A DNA stretch of 64,000 bases from contig NC_013454.1 in the NCBI RefSeq assembly GCF_000022605.2, positions 558,001 to 622,000 on the forward strand, in the 5' to 3' direction. Positions 17,727 to 27,464 of this stretch are shown piece by piece. Origin of the DNA: Blattabacterium sp. (Blattella germanica) str. Bge. GTDB lineage: Bacteria; Bacteroidota; Bacteroidia; Flavobacteriales; Blattabacteriaceae. Each line of letters starts with the position of its first letter. Position 1 is the stretch's first letter. The translations under genes were made by a program, and so were the position numbers. Below the pieces are notes generated by a model that saw nothing but the letters and a program-made list of their open reading frames with translations, was not told the origin of the DNA and did no database searches.

Positions 17727-18332
17727 TTATTTATTTTTTAGATACATAACGTATGCTGCTATTTTCCATCTGTCGATTTCATTCAATTGAGAAGCATAAG
17801 AATTCATATTATTTTTTCCATATGTAATAACATAATAAACACTTCCAATAGTGATTTCTCTATCTTTATAATTAGGAATTCCTAAAATTTTTTCATTTTT
17901 AACTAATTGACCTTGTCCATCTCCATTGTCTCCATGACATATCGAACAATTAATTTTATATAATTTTTCTCCTTTTTTCAGTATCTCTTCCTTTGTTCCT
18001 ATATTTTTATGAAAAGGATATGCAATTATTTGTTTACAATAATCAAATCCTTTGTTTTCTATTTCATTGGAAATAGAATTATAAAAATTATTTCTTGAAA
18101 TAGTACCTTTTACTGGTAAAAGAGAAGAAGTTTTTCCATTTAAAAATAATGGAATCTGAATTTTTTTAATTTTCTTATTATAATTGAAATTAGGATCTGA
18201 ATAGGGTTCGTATGCGTCGGAATAATACATATCTGGCATATACACTGTATTTGGCTTTGTTTTATCAAACCAACAAGATTCTAATAACATAACATTTAAA
18301 ATGATAATAACTCCATAAAAATATTTTTTCAT
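17727..18332 (-). CDS. actE: Alternative complex III subunit ActE (mono-haem cytochrome c)
   Basis: Membrane-anchored cytochrome c subunit handing electrons out of the complex. The 201-residue protein starts with a lipoprotein-like signal (hydrophobic stretch ending LLESCW, with the cysteine near residue 20). It carries one class I haem c motif, CSICHGDNGDGQGQ, in the C-terminal domain, with a methionine in NNMNSYA as likely distal ligand. Translation is assigned to the ATG at 18332; the frame extends two codons further to a TTG. Spacers are 2 bases to actF and about 25 to actD. Confidence 0.93.
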   Translation of the reverse strand: MKKYFYGVIIILNVMLLESCWFDKTKPNTVYMPDMYYSDAYEPYSDPNFNYNKKIKKIQIPLFLNGKTSSLLPVKGTISRNNFYNSISNEIENKGFDYCKQIIAYPFHKNIGTKEEILKKGEKLYKINCSICHGDNGDGQGQLVKNEKILGIPNYKDREITIGSVYYVITYGKNNMNSYASQLNEIDRWKIAAYVMYLKNK

Positions 18333-18357
18333 AATCAATAGTTAGTAAATTTTTTCT

Positions 18358-18879
18358 TTATTTTTCTTTTATAAGAACTTCCATAGCTCCATTTTCTTTC
18401 AATAAATTCACTAATTTTTCAGTATTATTTTTTTTAATATGAATCTCCACTAAGAACATATTATCAGTGGTTCTTGGATCTGGATTTTTATGAACAGATC
18501 CTGGAAACAATTTGCATTGAATAAGGTAACTAATACACATAAAATGTGCTGAAAAAAAAATAGATAATTCAAATATTACAGGAATGAAAGAAGGAACATT
18601 TCTGATCCAAGAAAAAGATGGTTTCCCACCAATATTTTGAGGCCAATCCAAAATCATAGCATACCAAGTTAATATACTTGCTATACAAAATCCCGAAAAT
18701 CCATATATAAAAGACAAAAAAGATAAATTAGTTTTTTTTAATTTTAGGATTTTGTCCAAATTATGAATTGGAAAAGGAGAGTAAACTTCATGTATATTAA
18801 AATCATGATTTTTAAGGACCTTAATACTATTCATTAGTGTAGAATCATTATCATATAATGCATGTACATATTTATTCAT
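18358..18879 (-). CDS. actD: Alternative complex III subunit ActD (DUF3341)
   Basis: Small membrane subunit of alternative complex III. The 173-residue protein opens with a soluble domain including the HEVYSPFPIHNLDKIL motif characteristic of DUF3341. Two transmembrane helices follow (about residues 55-75 and 97-120) with the WPQNIGGKPSFSW loop between them. A soluble C-terminal tail includes NPDPRTTDN. Its start overlaps the end of actC by 8 bases, suggesting translational coupling. Confidence 0.93.
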   Translation of the reverse strand: MNKYVHALYDNDSTLMNSIKVLKNHDFNIHEVYSPFPIHNLDKILKLKKTNLSFLSFIYGFSGFCIASILTWYAMILDWPQNIGGKPSFSWIRNVPSFIPVIFELSIFFSAHFMCISYLIQCKLFPGSVHKNPDPRTTDNMFLVEIHIKKNNTEKLVNLLKENGAMEVLIKEK

Positions 18880-20251
18880 TTTCTTGTTTTTTATTTTCAG
18901 TTTTTAATATTGTTTTTAATTCTGATTGAGAAATCACTGGAAATGCACGTATATATAATAAATAAAGAACAAAAAATAATCCAATAGTTCCTATAAATAT
19001 TCCAACATCTACAAATGATGGAAGAAACCCGGTCCAAGAAGAAGGAAGATAGTCATGACTTAGGTTTAAAACAATAATATCAAATCTTTCAAACCACATT
19101 CCAATATTTATAATTATAGCTATTACATAAGACCAAAAAAAACTTCTACGTATAGATTTAATCCATAAAAATTGGGGAATAATAACATTACAAATAATCA
19201 AAGCCCAAAAAGCCCACCAAAATGGACCTTTAGCTGCTTCTTTAGAAAAATAAATGAATTTTTCAAAAGGATTTCCTGAATACCAGGCAAGAATAAATTC
19301 TGAGATATAAGCCAATAAAACGATTCCTCCTGTTAACAGAATAATTTTATTCATAGATTCAATATGATTTCTTGTAATGTAACTTTCTAGAGAAAGAACT
19401 TTTCTTGCTACACCCAGCAAAGTTTGTACCATAGCAAACCCAGAAAATATCGCTCCTGCTACAAAATAAGGAGGGAATATGGTACTATGCCAACCTTTAA
19501 TGACAGAAGTTGAAAAATCAAACGAAACTATAGTATGAACAGAAAAAACCAATGGAGTACATAAACCGGCCAAAATTAAGGAGATTTCTTCAAATCTTTG
19601 CCAATCTTTTGATCTTCCTCCCCAACCAAAACTAAGAATACTATAAATTTTTTTTTGAAAAGGATCTGATACTCTATCTCTTATCATAGCAAAATCAGGG
19701 ATTAATCCCATAAACCAAAAAACAGTAGAAACAGAAAAATAAGTACTAATAGCAAATACATCCCACAATAAAGGAGAATTAAAATTAGGCCACAAACTTC
19801 CAAATTGATTAGGAATGGGCAAAACCCAATGAGCATTCCATGGTCTTCCCATGTGAATAATGGGAAATAAACCAGCTTGAATGACTGCGAAAATAGTCAT
19901 CGCTTCTGCTGAACGATTGATCGATAAACGCCATTTTTGACGAAATAATAACAAAACAGCAGAAATTAAAGTTCCAGCGTGACCAATTCCAACCCACCAT
20001 ACAAAATTAGTAATATCCCAAGCCCAATTAATTGTCCTATTCAAGCCCCATACTCCAATTCCTGTTCCTATTGTGTAAAAGATACATACTAATCCCCATA
20101 AAAAAGCTAAAATAGAAATTAATAAAGCAGTCCACCATAAATTTCCAGCTTTATTTTCTATAGGTTTTAATATGTCATCAGTAATATTTTTTAAGGTCTT
20201 TTTTCCTAAAATTAATGGCTTTCTGATAGGAGATTCATAGTGATTTGACAT
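18872..20251 (-). CDS. actC: Alternative complex III subunit ActC (NrfD-like quinol-binding membrane subunit)
   Basis: NrfD/PsrC family integral membrane protein, part of the quinol-oxidising core. The 459-residue protein has about ten transmembrane helices. Conserved family segments are GVWGLNRTINWAWDITNFVWWVGIGHAGT near residue 80 (read in parts), HMGRPWNAHW near 133 and VFSVHTIVSFDFS near 236. It shows high similarity in kind to ActC of flavobacteria. actB ends 21 bases upstream and actD overlaps its end. Confidence 0.95.
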   Translation of the reverse strand: MSNHYESPIRKPLILGKKTLKNITDDILKPIENKAGNLWWTALLISILAFLWGLVCIFYTIGTGIGVWGLNRTINWAWDITNFVWWVGIGHAGTLISAVLLLFRQKWRLSINRSAEAMTIFAVIQAGLFPIIHMGRPWNAHWVLPIPNQFGSLWPNFNSPLLWDVFAISTYFSVSTVFWFMGLIPDFAMIRDRVSDPFQKKIYSILSFGWGGRSKDWQRFEEISLILAGLCTPLVFSVHTIVSFDFSTSVIKGWHSTIFPPYFVAGAIFSGFAMVQTLLGVARKVLSLESYITRNHIESMNKIILLTGGIVLLAYISEFILAWYSGNPFEKFIYFSKEAAKGPFWWAFWALIICNVIIPQFLWIKSIRRSFFWSYVIAIIINIGMWFERFDIIVLNLSHDYLPSSWTGFLPSFVDVGIFIGTIGLFFVLYLLYIRAFPVISQSELKTILKTENKKQENE

Positions 20252-20272
20252 AATTTTTCTATTTCATTTTTA

Positions 20273-23242
20273 CTATTTTTTCTCATTTTTTATTTTTACT
20301 TGATAAAATACGTTAGGTCGTATTCCTATAAAATCAAGAAGTTTATAAGATCTTGGATCTTCTATTTTTTTAGAAATAAGACTATTTTTATCATTAATAT
20401 CTCCAAAAGTAATGGCTTTTGTGGGACAAGAAATACTGCAGGCTGTTTCAAATTCTTCATCTTTTATTTTTCTCTTTTCTTTTTTTGCTATTCCTATAGC
20501 ATATTGTGTTTTTTGTATACATAAAGAGCATTTTTCCATAACACCTCTAGTTCTAACGACTACATCCGGATTTAAAACCATTTTTCCTAAAGTGTTATTC
20601 ATATTAAAATCAAATTTTTGATTATTAGCGTAATTAAACCAATTAAAACGTCTGACTTTATAAGGACAGTTATTTGCACAATAACGAGTTCCTACACAAC
20701 GATTATAAGCCATCATATTTTGCCCTTGTTCTCCGTGAACTGTAGCACCTACAGGACATACCGTTTCACAAGGAGCATAATCACAATGTTGACACATAAT
20801 AGGTTGAAAAGAAACCTTTGTATTCTGATTATGTAACGATTCTTGATCATCATGAATTTTCTTATCATTTGTGGAATAATATCTGTCTACACGAATCCAA
20901 TGCATATCTCTAGATTTTCTAATTTCTTCTTTTCCAACTACAGGAACATTATTTTCTGAATGACATGCAATAACACAAGCTCCGCATCCAATACAAGCGT
21001 TTAAATCTATAGATAGATTAAAATGATGTCCACTTTTTTTCTTTTCTTCTTTATTTTTATTTTGATTCCAAATAGAAATTTCTTGTGGAGAAAGTTTTCC
21101 TTTGTGAGTCGAAATTTTTTCTTCTTCATTCCAAACCTCTTTAGAAGACCTTAAAAAAGTATCCAAATTTGTTTCTTTAACTAGATTTCTACCGACTGTT
21201 GTATTTTGCAGTTGAACACAAGCAAATTTATGGATCTTATCTGTTTTTTTTATTTGTATATTTTTTTGTATAACATGAAAATCTTCATAAATTTTGTAGG
21301 CATTTTTACCCTTACAAAGAGTGGATAATTTTCCATTTTTTTGACCATAACCAAAAGCTAACCCTACAGATCCTACCGCTTGTCCAGGTTGAATAAAAAT
21401 AGGAATATCTCGAATTAATATTTCATTATTTCTAATTAAGTCTACACAATTTCCATTTAAAGATCCATCTCCTACATTCCAGTTCTTTAATTTCATTCTG
21501 TTTGCATCAAAATATGACATAGTTAAATAATTGTCCCAAGTCGTACGTGTAATAGGATCTGGTAATTCTTGTAGCCAGGGATTATTGTATTGATGACCAT
21601 CTCCCATGCTTGTTTTTACATACAATCTTAACTCAAACTCAAAATGTTTTTCTATATTGTTTTCAGAATTAATGAATTTTTTATCATATTCTTGTATTTG
21701 ATTTTCATTAATTACAAAATTTTTTTTATAAATAGATTGTTTATTTTTTATGTGTACTATCCCATGAAATAATGCTTCATTAAAAGAAGAAACATTAGAT
21801 TTAGGAATAATATTTTTTTCCCAAGTTGTTTTCAAAAAATCATAATAATTTTTATACTTCATTTTTCCCCAAGTAATCAAGGAATCTTGCAATTGTCTTG
21901 TATCAAAAATCTGTTGAATTGTAGGTTGAATCAAGGTAAAAATATCAGTAATAGGATTAGTATCTCCCCAAGATTCCAGCCAATGAGGAGTAGGAGCCAA
22001 CACATCCATCATTTCATTGGTTTCATCTTTATTCATAGAAAATGATACAGTGAGTGGGATTGTTTTTATAAATTTTTTAATTTTTTTGAAAATAGATAAT
22101 GGAAAACTGTAGATAGGATTAGTATTATAAATAAATAAACATCCAATATTTTCCTTTTCTAAATTTTTTAGAAATTTTTTCAATTTGTGATCATTACTTT
22201 CTTTTGATAAAATGTATTTATTATTTTGCAATGCATTGCTATTAATTTTTTTATTAATTAAAAAAGAAAGTTCATAAGACTCTTGGTCTCCATCTGCAAG
22301 AATCACACTTTTAGATCCTACTTTTTCAATTAAAAGTGCTATTTCTTTTATATGTTGATTTTTAGGCTCTTTTCCAAAAAAGACTTTTTTATAAAGTTCA
22401 AATAACATTTTTTTAATGTCAGAAGGTTTTTTTGCGATTCTAATATCTGCATTAGCCCCAGAAAGTGTCATATTACTTTCTATTTGAATATGTTGCATCA
22501 TGGATTTCTTAGGAATCCTATTTAAAACATAAGATTTTCCCATATTTTCTGGACTCCAGTCACCCAATAAATCAGCATCAAATGATACTATTAATTCTGA
22601 TTTTTCTAAATCAAAAAAAGGAAAAGCACGAACTCCAAATATTTTTTCTGATGCATCTAATACTTTGGAATACGAAATTGCATCATAAGTAATCCATTTA
22701 GTATTAGAATAAATTTTTGAAAATCTTGAATCTAATTTTTTTGTGGAAAAACTAGGAAAAGAAGAAGAAAGAAAAACTATGTCTTTCTTTGTTTGAGATA
22801 TATATTCTAAATGTTGAATAATATAATTATCTATTTTATCCAAGAACTTTTTTCCCTTAAGAAAAGGATATTTCAATCTATCTTCATCATAAAGAGATAA
22901 TAAAGAAGATTGAATTCTAGCCGAAGTCGTGTTGAAGTATTTTGAAGTTGAATTAGGTTCTATTTTTATAGGACGTCCTTCTCTCGTTTTTATTAAAACA
23001 CTTCCTATATCAAAAGAATCAATCATAGTGGATGCGTAATAATTTGGAATTCCTGGAGTTATAGAATCTGGTTTCACTACATAAGGAATAGATTGAATCA
23101 CTGGACCTTTGCAAGCAGCTAAAGCGACTGAAGCTGTTCCAAAACCTATCCATTTTAGAAAATCACGTCTAGAAGTTTTTTCTTTAAAAAAATCTTTAAT
23201 TGGGTTATAATCTGCAACTATTTTTTTATTTCTTAATTTCAT
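20273..23242 (-). CDS. actB: Alternative complex III subunit ActB (molybdopterin-oxidoreductase-like/iron-sulfur)
   Basis: Large periplasmic electron-transfer subunit. The 989-residue protein begins with a twin-arginine signal (TSRRDFLKWIGFGTASVALAAC, residues about 23-44, ending in a lipobox-like cysteine). An N-terminal half resembling a molybdopterin oxidoreductase follows; in this family it usually carries no cofactor. The C-terminal ferredoxin-like half has four cysteine clusters: NACIGCGACVIACHSE, CQHCDYAPCETVCPVG, RCVGTRYCANNCPYK and KCSLCIQK with CSISCP. That fits three 4Fe-4S and one 3Fe-4S cluster as known for the family. Export implies a Tat system, and tatA is in this window. Confidence 0.95.
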   Translation of the reverse strand: MKLRNKKIVADYNPIKDFFKEKTSRRDFLKWIGFGTASVALAACKGPVIQSIPYVVKPDSITPGIPNYYASTMIDSFDIGSVLIKTREGRPIKIEPNSTSKYFNTTSARIQSSLLSLYDEDRLKYPFLKGKKFLDKIDNYIIQHLEYISQTKKDIVFLSSSFPSFSTKKLDSRFSKIYSNTKWITYDAISYSKVLDASEKIFGVRAFPFFDLEKSELIVSFDADLLGDWSPENMGKSYVLNRIPKKSMMQHIQIESNMTLSGANADIRIAKKPSDIKKMLFELYKKVFFGKEPKNQHIKEIALLIEKVGSKSVILADGDQESYELSFLINKKINSNALQNNKYILSKESNDHKLKKFLKNLEKENIGCLFIYNTNPIYSFPLSIFKKIKKFIKTIPLTVSFSMNKDETNEMMDVLAPTPHWLESWGDTNPITDIFTLIQPTIQQIFDTRQLQDSLITWGKMKYKNYYDFLKTTWEKNIIPKSNVSSFNEALFHGIVHIKNKQSIYKKNFVINENQIQEYDKKFINSENNIEKHFEFELRLYVKTSMGDGHQYNNPWLQELPDPITRTTWDNYLTMSYFDANRMKLKNWNVGDGSLNGNCVDLIRNNEILIRDIPIFIQPGQAVGSVGLAFGYGQKNGKLSTLCKGKNAYKIYEDFHVIQKNIQIKKTDKIHKFACVQLQNTTVGRNLVKETNLDTFLRSSKEVWNEEEKISTHKGKLSPQEISIWNQNKNKEEKKKSGHHFNLSIDLNACIGCGACVIACHSENNVPVVGKEEIRKSRDMHWIRVDRYYSTNDKKIHDDQESLHNQNTKVSFQPIMCQHCDYAPCETVCPVGATVHGEQGQNMMAYNRCVGTRYCANNCPYKVRRFNWFNYANNQKFDFNMNNTLGKMVLNPDVVVRTRGVMEKCSLCIQKTQYAIGIAKKEKRKIKDEEFETACSISCPTKAITFGDINDKNSLISKKIEDPRSYKLLDFIGIRPNVFYQVKIKNEKK

Positions 23243-23268
23243 AATAAAATTTTATTAATCGCTTTCAT

Positions 23269-24573
23269 TCAATAATGACATTTAGCACATTCTGTCCCTC
23301 CAACCATGTCTACAGTTGTTTTTCTTTCTTTTTTTATTTCATTTGAAAAATACTTTTTATAATATTGATTATTTATATCAATTTCTGCATTTCTATGACA
23401 AGAAATACACCATTCCATAGTAAAATCGCTGGACATTTCTACCTGATCCATTTTTTGAACATCTCCATGACAAGCATTACAAACTGAATTCACTTTTTTA
23501 AGTTTTTTTATCATTTCCTCTCCAGTAATAATATGTTGAGAATGATCGAAATAAACAAAATCTGGCATATTATGTATGCGAATCCATTGAATGGGATGAG
23601 TTTTATTGGAATATTCTCTAGTTTCCGGATTCCATCCTACAGCATGATATATTTTTTGTATTTCTTGATTGTATTCATCTCTACTTTTTCCTTTTTCTAG
23701 ATAATCTCCTTTGTATTCATCAATAGTGATATGACAATTCATGCAGACATTTGCTGAAGGAATTCCCGACACTTTACTATATTTTGCAGAAGAATGACAA
23801 TATTGACAATCAATTCCGTTAATCTCAGAATGAATTTTATGAGAAAAATAAATAGGTTGTTCAGGTTTGTATCCTTTGTTCACATCTATTTTCATTAAAA
23901 AATTCCAAGCCCCATATATTCCTATCAAAAATAAAAAACCTACAAAACAAGATAAGATCCTCCATCTTATCTTTTTTTTTCCTAAAATTTTTTTATATAA
24001 AATATTTATTGGAAAGTCTTTTTTGTCAAAAATGGGATCTTTTGTTTCACTTAATAATTTAGTTAGAAGTTGAATTCTGTATAAAATCCAAAGCAAGATT
24101 AAAGATAAAATACTAAAACAAAAAACAATCAGTTTAATTAAAAATTGTTTTTCTTCTATTTCATTTTCATTGCTTGTTTCATGAGGTTCTATTTCTTCTT
24201 TTTTTTTTATTGGATTTTGAATAAAAGATAAAATATTATCTACTTGTTCTTCTGATAATTGAGGAAATAAATTCATTTCCAAGTTTCCATATTCTTTATA
24301 AATGGCGATGGCATCTTTATCTCCACTTTCTCTCAAAGATTTATTATTTATAATCCATTTATGTAACCATTCACGACTTCTTTTTTCGGTGACCCCAGAT
24401 AAAGCGGGGCCTACCATTTTTTTTTCTAAATCCATAGAATGACATGTCGTGCAATTTTTCTTAAAAAGTTCTGCGCCTACCTCAGGGTTCCCTTTTATAT
24501 TTTCAGCTTTTACTTTTCCTAAGAAAAAGAAGGATAAAATGAAAATAGAGAATAAAATTTTTTTCATATTCAT
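23269..24573 (-). CDS. actA: Alternative complex III subunit ActA (multi-haem cytochrome c)
   Basis: Multi-haem cytochrome c subunit. The 434-residue protein has a signal peptide (residues 1-23), then a mono-haem class I cytochrome c domain with CTTCH, a linker with a transmembrane helix around residues 145-170 and a second one near 210. A C-terminal multi-haem region has CQYCH, CMNCH, CNACH, CISCH and CAKCH, giving six CxxCH motifs in total. The start is placed at the ATG at 24573; the frame extends four codons further to two TTGs, and another ATG lies two codons inside. First gene of actABCDEF, with a -7 box about 35 bases upstream. Confidence 0.94.
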   Translation of the reverse strand: MNMKKILFSIFILSFFFLGKVKAENIKGNPEVGAELFKKNCTTCHSMDLEKKMVGPALSGVTEKRSREWLHKWIINNKSLRESGDKDAIAIYKEYGNLEMNLFPQLSEEQVDNILSFIQNPIKKKEEIEPHETSNENEIEEKQFLIKLIVFCFSILSLILLWILYRIQLLTKLLSETKDPIFDKKDFPINILYKKILGKKKIRWRILSCFVGFLFLIGIYGAWNFLMKIDVNKGYKPEQPIYFSHKIHSEINGIDCQYCHSSAKYSKVSGIPSANVCMNCHITIDEYKGDYLEKGKSRDEYNQEIQKIYHAVGWNPETREYSNKTHPIQWIRIHNMPDFVYFDHSQHIITGEEMIKKLKKVNSVCNACHGDVQKMDQVEMSSDFTMEWCISCHRNAEIDINNQYYKKYFSNEIKKERKTTVDMVGGTECAKCHY

Positions 24574-24607
24574 ACGAGTCAACAAATTCTTGTTTGTTAT
24601 TGTTTAA

Positions 24608-24615
24608 CAAAAATA
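24608..24615 (-). promoter_or_regulatory. Bacteroidota -7 box for the act operon
   Basis: The minus strand reads TATTTTTG, matching TAnnTTTG. The predicted start near 24601 leaves about 28 bases to the actA ATG at 24573, similar to other leaders in this window. The -33 region is not clearly conserved. Confidence 0.45.
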
Positions 24616-24677
24616 GAATAAAAGAAAAAAATCTCATTTTTTGGAAAAAAAATTCGTAAATTTCTTTTGTTAATCTT

Positions 24678-24685
24678 TAACTTTG
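24678..24685 (+). promoter_or_regulatory. Bacteroidota -7 box for the M16 peptidase pair
   Basis: The plus strand reads TAACTTTG, matching TAnnTTTG, with TTCG 21 bases upstream as an imperfect -33 element. The predicted start is near 24692, so the ATG at 24695 is almost leaderless. The box covers the alternative TTG start at 24683, which argues against that codon. Confidence 0.45.
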
Positions 24686-24694
24686 TTTTATGTC

Positions 24695-26029
24695 ATGTAT
24701 CGGATTTATTTTTTTTTCTTAATGTTAGTGTTAGCTACGATGTTTAATCATTTAAAATCCAAAGAATTGTATAAAATAAAATTTTTAGAAGAAAAATTAT
24801 CAAATGGATTACATGTTATTTTACATCAAGATAATACCAATCCTTTGGTTTCGATTTCTGTGTTGTATCATGTAGGAAGTAAAAATGAAACACCCGGGAA
24901 ATCCGGATTTGCTCATTTTTTCGAACATCTTATGTTCGAAGGTTCTAAAAATATTAAAAAAGGAGAATATTTTAAGTATATAGCATCTAATGGTGGAAAA
25001 AATAACGCTTATACGAATCATGATGAAACTTGTTACTATGAAGTTTTGCCATCTGATCGTCTACCACTAGCTTTATGGTTGGAATCTGAGAGAATGCTTC
25101 ATGCAAAGGTAGATGAAGAAAGTATTAATATACAAAGAGAAGTGGTTAAAGAAGAGAAAAAAATGCGTGTAGAAAATCAACCATATATAACAGCACTTTC
25201 GGAAGTGATTCCGTCTTTATTATTTAAAAAACATCCATATAAATATCCTATAATTGGATTCGATAAAGATTTAGATACAGCTACAGAAAATGATTATAAA
25301 AAATTTTATAAAACATATTATGTTCCAAACAATGCCGTATTAGTTGTAGCTGGTGATTTTGATATGAATGAAGCAAGAAAATTAATTAAGAATTATTTTT
25401 CGACTATTCCACAAGGAAGGATGGATTTCAGTATGAAAAAAATAGAAGAAAAACCTATTCAAAAAGAAATATTTTCTACATATGTGGACAAAAACACCAA
25501 GGTTCCTGGAGTTTTTCTATCATATAGAGTTCCAAAAATGACAAATAGAGATTCTTATGTATTAAAAATAATAGATCATATATTATCTTCTGGAGAAAGT
25601 TCACGAATCATTAAAAATGTAGTTAATTTAAAACAAATGGCTTCTTATGCAGGTTCTTTTCTGGACACCATGGAAGATTATGGAATTTTTATTATATATG
25701 GACTGATCAATCCTGGAATCAGTTTAGATCAATTAACAAAAATCATAGATGAAGAAATTGATTTATTAAAAGAAAAAGGAATCACAGAATATGAATTGGA
25801 AAAACAGATAAATTTTTTTGAAAAAAAATTTATCTCCGATAATTATTACATGAGTGGAATCGCTGCAAATTTATCTCACTATTATTTATATTATCACAAT
25901 GCAAATTTAATTAATACCGATATAGATAAATATAGTGAAATAACCATAGAAGATATTAAAAGAGTCGCTAACAAGTATTTAAATAAAAATAACAGAGTTC
26001 GTTTATACAATGTTCCAGACAACAAATAA
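24695..26029 (+). CDS. M16 family zinc metallopeptidase, catalytic subunit
   Basis: Exported M16B (pitrilysin-like) peptidase subunit. The 444-residue protein has an N-terminal signal peptide (to about residue 22). The inverted zinc-binding motif HxxEH is HFFEHLMFEG near residue 75, and the downstream glutamate lies in the NIQREVVKEEKKMR segment. The FYKTYYVPNNAVLVVAGDF region is typical of the family. In Bacteroidota such genes come in pairs, one with and one without HxxEH. The second member follows, overlapping by 20 bases. The physiological substrate is unknown. Confidence 0.92.
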   Translation: MYRIYFFFLMLVLATMFNHLKSKELYKIKFLEEKLSNGLHVILHQDNTNPLVSISVLYHVGSKNETPGKSGFAHFFEHLMFEGSKNIKKGEYFKYIASNGGKNNAYTNHDETCYYEVLPSDRLPLALWLESERMLHAKVDEESINIQREVVKEEKKMRVENQPYITALSEVIPSLLFKKHPYKYPIIGFDKDLDTATENDYKKFYKTYYVPNNAVLVVAGDFDMNEARKLIKNYFSTIPQGRMDFSMKKIEEKPIQKEIFSTYVDKNTKVPGVFLSYRVPKMTNRDSYVLKIIDHILSSGESSRIIKNVVNLKQMASYAGSFLDTMEDYGIFIIYGLINPGISLDQLTKIIDEEIDLLKEKGITEYELEKQINFFEKKFISDNYYMSGIAANLSHYYLYYHNANLINTDIDKYSEITIEDIKRVANKYLNKNNRVRLYNVPDNK

Positions 26030-27464
26030 ACTTTTCAAAAAAATTATTCTTATTGCAACAATTTTTTTTCATACAACAATTATGTTTGCTCACACTGTTA
26101 ATCGTAATATTCCCCCCAAATCTTTAAAAAGAAAAACGACTATCAATATTGAACAACCTGAATTTTTTCAAATGGAAAATGGATTGAAAGTTTTGGTTGT
26201 AGAAAATCATAAACTTCCTTTAGTTAGAATTGGGTTAGAATTAGACTGTAAACCTTTTTTGGAAAAAGATAAAGCTGGAATAAGAAAAGTTTTTGGTCAA
26301 ATGCTTCGTTCCGGAACCAAGAATCATTCAAAAGAAGAATTGGATGAAATGATAGATTGTTTAGGAGTTAATTTGTATACTTCTTTTTTTGAAATTTCTG
26401 TTTCCACTTTAAAAAAACATTTGAATAAATCCACTTCTATAGTGAGTGACATTTTAATGAATAGTAGATTTGATAACTCTAAAGAATTAGAAAAGATAAT
26501 TAAACAAAGAATAATCGATATTCATCTTTCAGAAAAAGATCCTAATGCCATTCTGCAACGAGTTCGTGACGTTTTATATTTTGGGAAAGATCATCCTTAT
26601 GGAGAGTATGAAACTTATGAAACCATTAAAAATATAGCTCTTAGTGATTTAAAAAAATTATACGAAAAATATTATATTCCAAATATTTCTTATCTTTCTT
26701 TTATAGGAGATATTTCCAAAAAAGAAGCAGAAAAGTTATGCAATGATTATTTTTCTAAATGGAAAAAAAAGCCATATTCTGAAGAGTTTTATAAAGAAGA
26801 ATATGTTGTTCCTTCTGAAATAGAGATAAATATAGTAGATCTACCTTCTCTCACTCAATCTACTATTTGTTTCGGTGGGCCTGTATGTTTTAAGAAAAAT
26901 GATCCTTCATATTTTTCTTCCATATTAGCAAATGGAATACTAGGTGGTGGACCTCAAAGTCGTTTGTTCTTAAATCTTAGAGAGAAAAAAGCTTACACAT
27001 ATGGTGCTTATTCTGTTTTAAAATCTGATAAAAATATTGGTTACTTTTCAGTTTATACTCAAGTTAGAAATGAAGTAACAGAAAAAGCTATTCAAGATAT
27101 TTTAAAAGAAATTATGAAAATAAAAAAGGAAAAAGTTTCTTATGAAGAATTGAATATTAAGAAAAAAGAAATAAATGGACAATTTATTCTTGATTTAGAA
27201 GATCCAAACAGAATTAGTGATCTTTTTATCTGTGAATTAAAAAATAATCTTCCAAATGGATTTTATAAGAATTACTTAAAAAAAATAGAATCAGTTACTC
27301 CAGAAAATATACATCAATCATGTAAAAAATTCTTTTCTATTAAAAATGGTAGAATTATAATTGTTGGAAAAGCTAATGATATTTTACCTAAAATCAAAAA
27401 ATTAGATTATCCTATTCGTTATTTTGATCAATTTGGATCTTTATTAAAACAAAATGAGAAATGA
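26010..27464 (+). CDS. M16 family peptidase-like subunit without the zinc motif
   Basis: Second half of an M16B pair. The 484-residue protein has a signal peptide (hydrophobic residues 11-27). The region equivalent to the active site reads VFGQMLRSGTKNHSKEEL, with no HxxEH, so this subunit cannot bind catalytic zinc. The C-terminal domain keeps the LGGGPQSRLFLNLREKKAYTYGAYS segment that forms the substrate-binding R/Y pair in M16B proteins. It probably forms a heterodimer with the upstream subunit; the 20-base overlap suggests coupled translation. Confidence 0.9.
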   Translation: MFQTTNKLFKKIILIATIFFHTTIMFAHTVNRNIPPKSLKRKTTINIEQPEFFQMENGLKVLVVENHKLPLVRIGLELDCKPFLEKDKAGIRKVFGQMLRSGTKNHSKEELDEMIDCLGVNLYTSFFEISVSTLKKHLNKSTSIVSDILMNSRFDNSKELEKIIKQRIIDIHLSEKDPNAILQRVRDVLYFGKDHPYGEYETYETIKNIALSDLKKLYEKYYIPNISYLSFIGDISKKEAEKLCNDYFSKWKKKPYSEEFYKEEYVVPSEIEINIVDLPSLTQSTICFGGPVCFKKNDPSYFSSILANGILGGGPQSRLFLNLREKKAYTYGAYSVLKSDKNIGYFSVYTQVRNEVTEKAIQDILKEIMKIKKEKVSYEELNIKKKEINGQFILDLEDPNRISDLFICELKNNLPNGFYKNYLKKIESVTPENIHQSCKKFFSIKNGRIIIVGKANDILPKIKKLDYPIRYFDQFGSLLKQNEK

